From assembly GCA_004375875.1 (NCBI GenBank), contig SOKE01000033.1, positions 1-64,000 of the forward strand: a DNA stretch of 64,000 nt, given 5' to 3'. The position numbers and the translations under genes are program-made. Positions within the stretch are counted from its first letter, which is position 1; every line of letters starts with the position of its first letter. Below the pieces are notes generated by a model. The model worked only from the letters and a program-made list of their open reading frames with translations. It searched no databases and had not been told where the DNA came from. Source of the stretch: Candidatus Babelota bacterium. Its GTDB lineage: Bacteria > Babelota > Babeliae > Babelales > Vermiphilaceae. Shown in pieces: positions 63,601 through 64,000 of the stretch.

Positions 63601-64000
63601 TTGTCCTGATTTTTAAGAAATAAAATATTTTTTTTGCCATCAATCACTTTTTGCGTAAGTGTTTGTATGTTTTCGAATGAATAGGCTGCGACTTTAAATA
63701 ACTTTTGCTCTTTTTTGAACTCTTCTAAATTTGGATCGGCTAAAAAATCAGTGACAATCTTAATTAATTTCTTTTTTTCTTCTATTAACTGACTACGTAC
63801 TTTTATTTTATCCTTAAGAACTTGGAGCTGGTCATTCAAAAGTGATTGCTTTTTTATTAAAAAATCATCATCTGGTTGTTGTAGTAATTCTTCTTTGACC
63901 AAGGCAATCTGATTTTCGATGCTAGATATCTCTTTTTCTGTGGATTCAGTAAATTCCTTTTGTGTAAATTCTAATTGTTCCTGTTCCTTTGAAAGGTCAG
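60606..64000 (-). CDS. Large MscS/MscK-like mechanosensitive channel, 5' end beyond the window
   Basis: The reading frame remains open to the end of the window with no start needed at the TTG near 63902, so the gene is partial. Over 1100 residues are visible. The first ~450 are highly charged coiled coil. Ten or more membrane helices span about 500-900. The C-terminal MscS module contains GWVIKDPVSDFVAYMIILVQ, RPLKIGDYVKLD, IVPNSQI and a final alpha/beta domain. This layout is that of MscK/YbdG-type large channels with a periplasmic helical part, which protect against osmotic shock and can respond to ions. It adjoins the ligand-gated-channel cluster on the same strand, though a small opposite-strand gene lies between. 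Confidence 0.9.
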   Translation of the reverse strand, partial: DLSKEQEQLEFTQKEFTESTEKEISSIENQIALVKEELLQQPDDDFLIKKQSLLNDQLQVLKDKIKVRSQLIEEKKKLIKIVTDFLADPNLEEFKKEQKLFKVAAYSFENIQTLTQKVIDGKKNILFLKNQDKNVNIELESRKRIIASLEETFKKKQVEFETAMTSNSQPFDFDKRQIRELFVLEEKLYNEKQDLEQLRLKEIETKKELLKRKKVIADAQLDALKKALEHAKSHIRITEADIAIAKDDLTKKEHEYFNRRETFSKELERRKPRDQELEELSRRFNIPLGPDLDDWSRKSRQTVEGYIALFEVGTFNDQVLLVKCEKELLEARMELEREKFESEAVLVTIKETYYKITAQRFKSTEEIAEEEKKYEALKAKANAAISLYEGRKNITSDQLDIQKKSLENIKEHRKEIEKQATVLFKNYDREYSKVISLLNTIEENILKQIDILGKIINVYTDIITTNKSSLQQIDLVVPDLPGLLRFLRRPEAAISWKAISSIIPDSRIFITDLYNYLTTFSFGSMIAKIKVIIDRPYEILFFFIKLLLLALLLFLLRIYLPKIDKLLRGIEIEYYLARLLILFALFLITFFVVYFLGIALWLLTFFVFYHLKMIDPYLTALFYIGSIPYFLYISNRLIRAFIEFNKQYEYCFVKQEFQRRFTIVFSVLIYATIFILLFKESFQLLVYHKSELPRTLGAINFIILQLVLIFLLSKEQILDRIPTTTVIGHTIRNFVDSYFYMLLPFVITIIIMSNPYVGYGPLVLYILSRLFYTILIVTILFWLHKFSKRISSKLFFSVEEEVVKERFSYAKTWYGVFVIITFITLILIGIFIGAKIWDWPETLSKIKNWKDIREWIYMPIMLRGTEAPISAASILQFLSFILAAALIFYAFNRFVLGRIFDVLLVEPGIQNAVVTITRYLIIFTAIVLGFQAIGLGQYVGWLFGFLVLSIGWVIKDPVSDFVAYMIILVQRPLKIGDYVKLDEQTMGVVRKITPRAVILRRKNSTTYIVPNSQIIKKVLINWNYRPGFVAFDDIHIMISYKDNPTVVRDTLLQVLDKNPYILKSPKPVVRLDNFGEYGYLFLIRGFVSSNYTLEIWNIASSIRIEITHELRKRGIEIAVPIRKIIELTEK

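Noticed and set aside
1-64000. CRISPR arrays, tRNA or rRNA genes
   Set aside because: No regularly spaced direct repeats and no tRNA T-loop or rRNA-like sequence in intergenic regions were found by eye. A covariance-model scan would be needed to exclude small RNAs.

Overview
The window is AT-rich chromosomal DNA, densely packed with genes on both strands. It comes from a diderm bacterium that appears host-associated. Evidence for an outer membrane includes an OmpH/Skp-like chaperone, a type II secretion pseudopilin operon, an MCE/MlaD protein and a large predicted outer-membrane protein ending in Phe. Evidence for life inside or on a eukaryotic host includes several secreted ankyrin-repeat proteins, one of them with a RING-like zinc site, a secreted leucine-rich-repeat protein and a polymorphic EndoU-type toxin. 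This combination fits Dependentiae (TM6/Babeliae), which are protist parasites known for abundant ankyrin and ubiquitin-system proteins. The assignment is inferred from gene content; no rRNA gene is present to confirm it.

Layout. At 0.3-9.5 kb: a small basic protein, a degenerate endonuclease IV, a membrane-anchored adenylate kinase, a GT4 glycosyltransferase, a HIT protein, alaS, a secreted hydrolase bracketed by a duplicated alaS tail, and a small membrane protein. At 9.5-19.3 kb: valS-ybeY, a TMTC-like membrane/TPR protein, ftsQ-like-ftsA-ftsZ with a strong terminator, and a short transaldolase. At 19.3-27 kb (accessory): two paralogous small membrane proteins, an exported AAA+ ATPase, an IS5-type transposase remnant, an EndoU toxin with its probable immunity gene, and two secreted proteins that share one 5' module but have different 3' ends (one is ANK-RING). 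At 27-35.4 kb: pth, ompH-like, a Ca2+-type P-ATPase and three secreted proteins of unknown role. At 35.4-41.7 kb: gspF-G-H-I-J-K followed by an MCE protein. At 41.8-46.2 kb: tandem ankyrin genes with a decayed fragment, plus orphan membrane or secreted proteins. At 46.3-50 kb: uvrB and an outer-membrane protein.

The most striking region is 49.97-60.1 kb. Five minus-strand genes encode two single type I periplasmic-binding proteins (PBP-I), a 1599-residue protein that joins a degenerate PPP-phosphatase-like domain to three tandem PBP-I domains, a pentameric ligand-gated ion channel homologue, and a second stand-alone degenerate phosphatase. No ABC permease or ATPase is present. A large MscS/MscK-like channel follows at the window edge. 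I read this as a candidate envelope ligand-sensing and ion-channel system rather than a transporter. The components are recognisable, but the combination and its function are inference.
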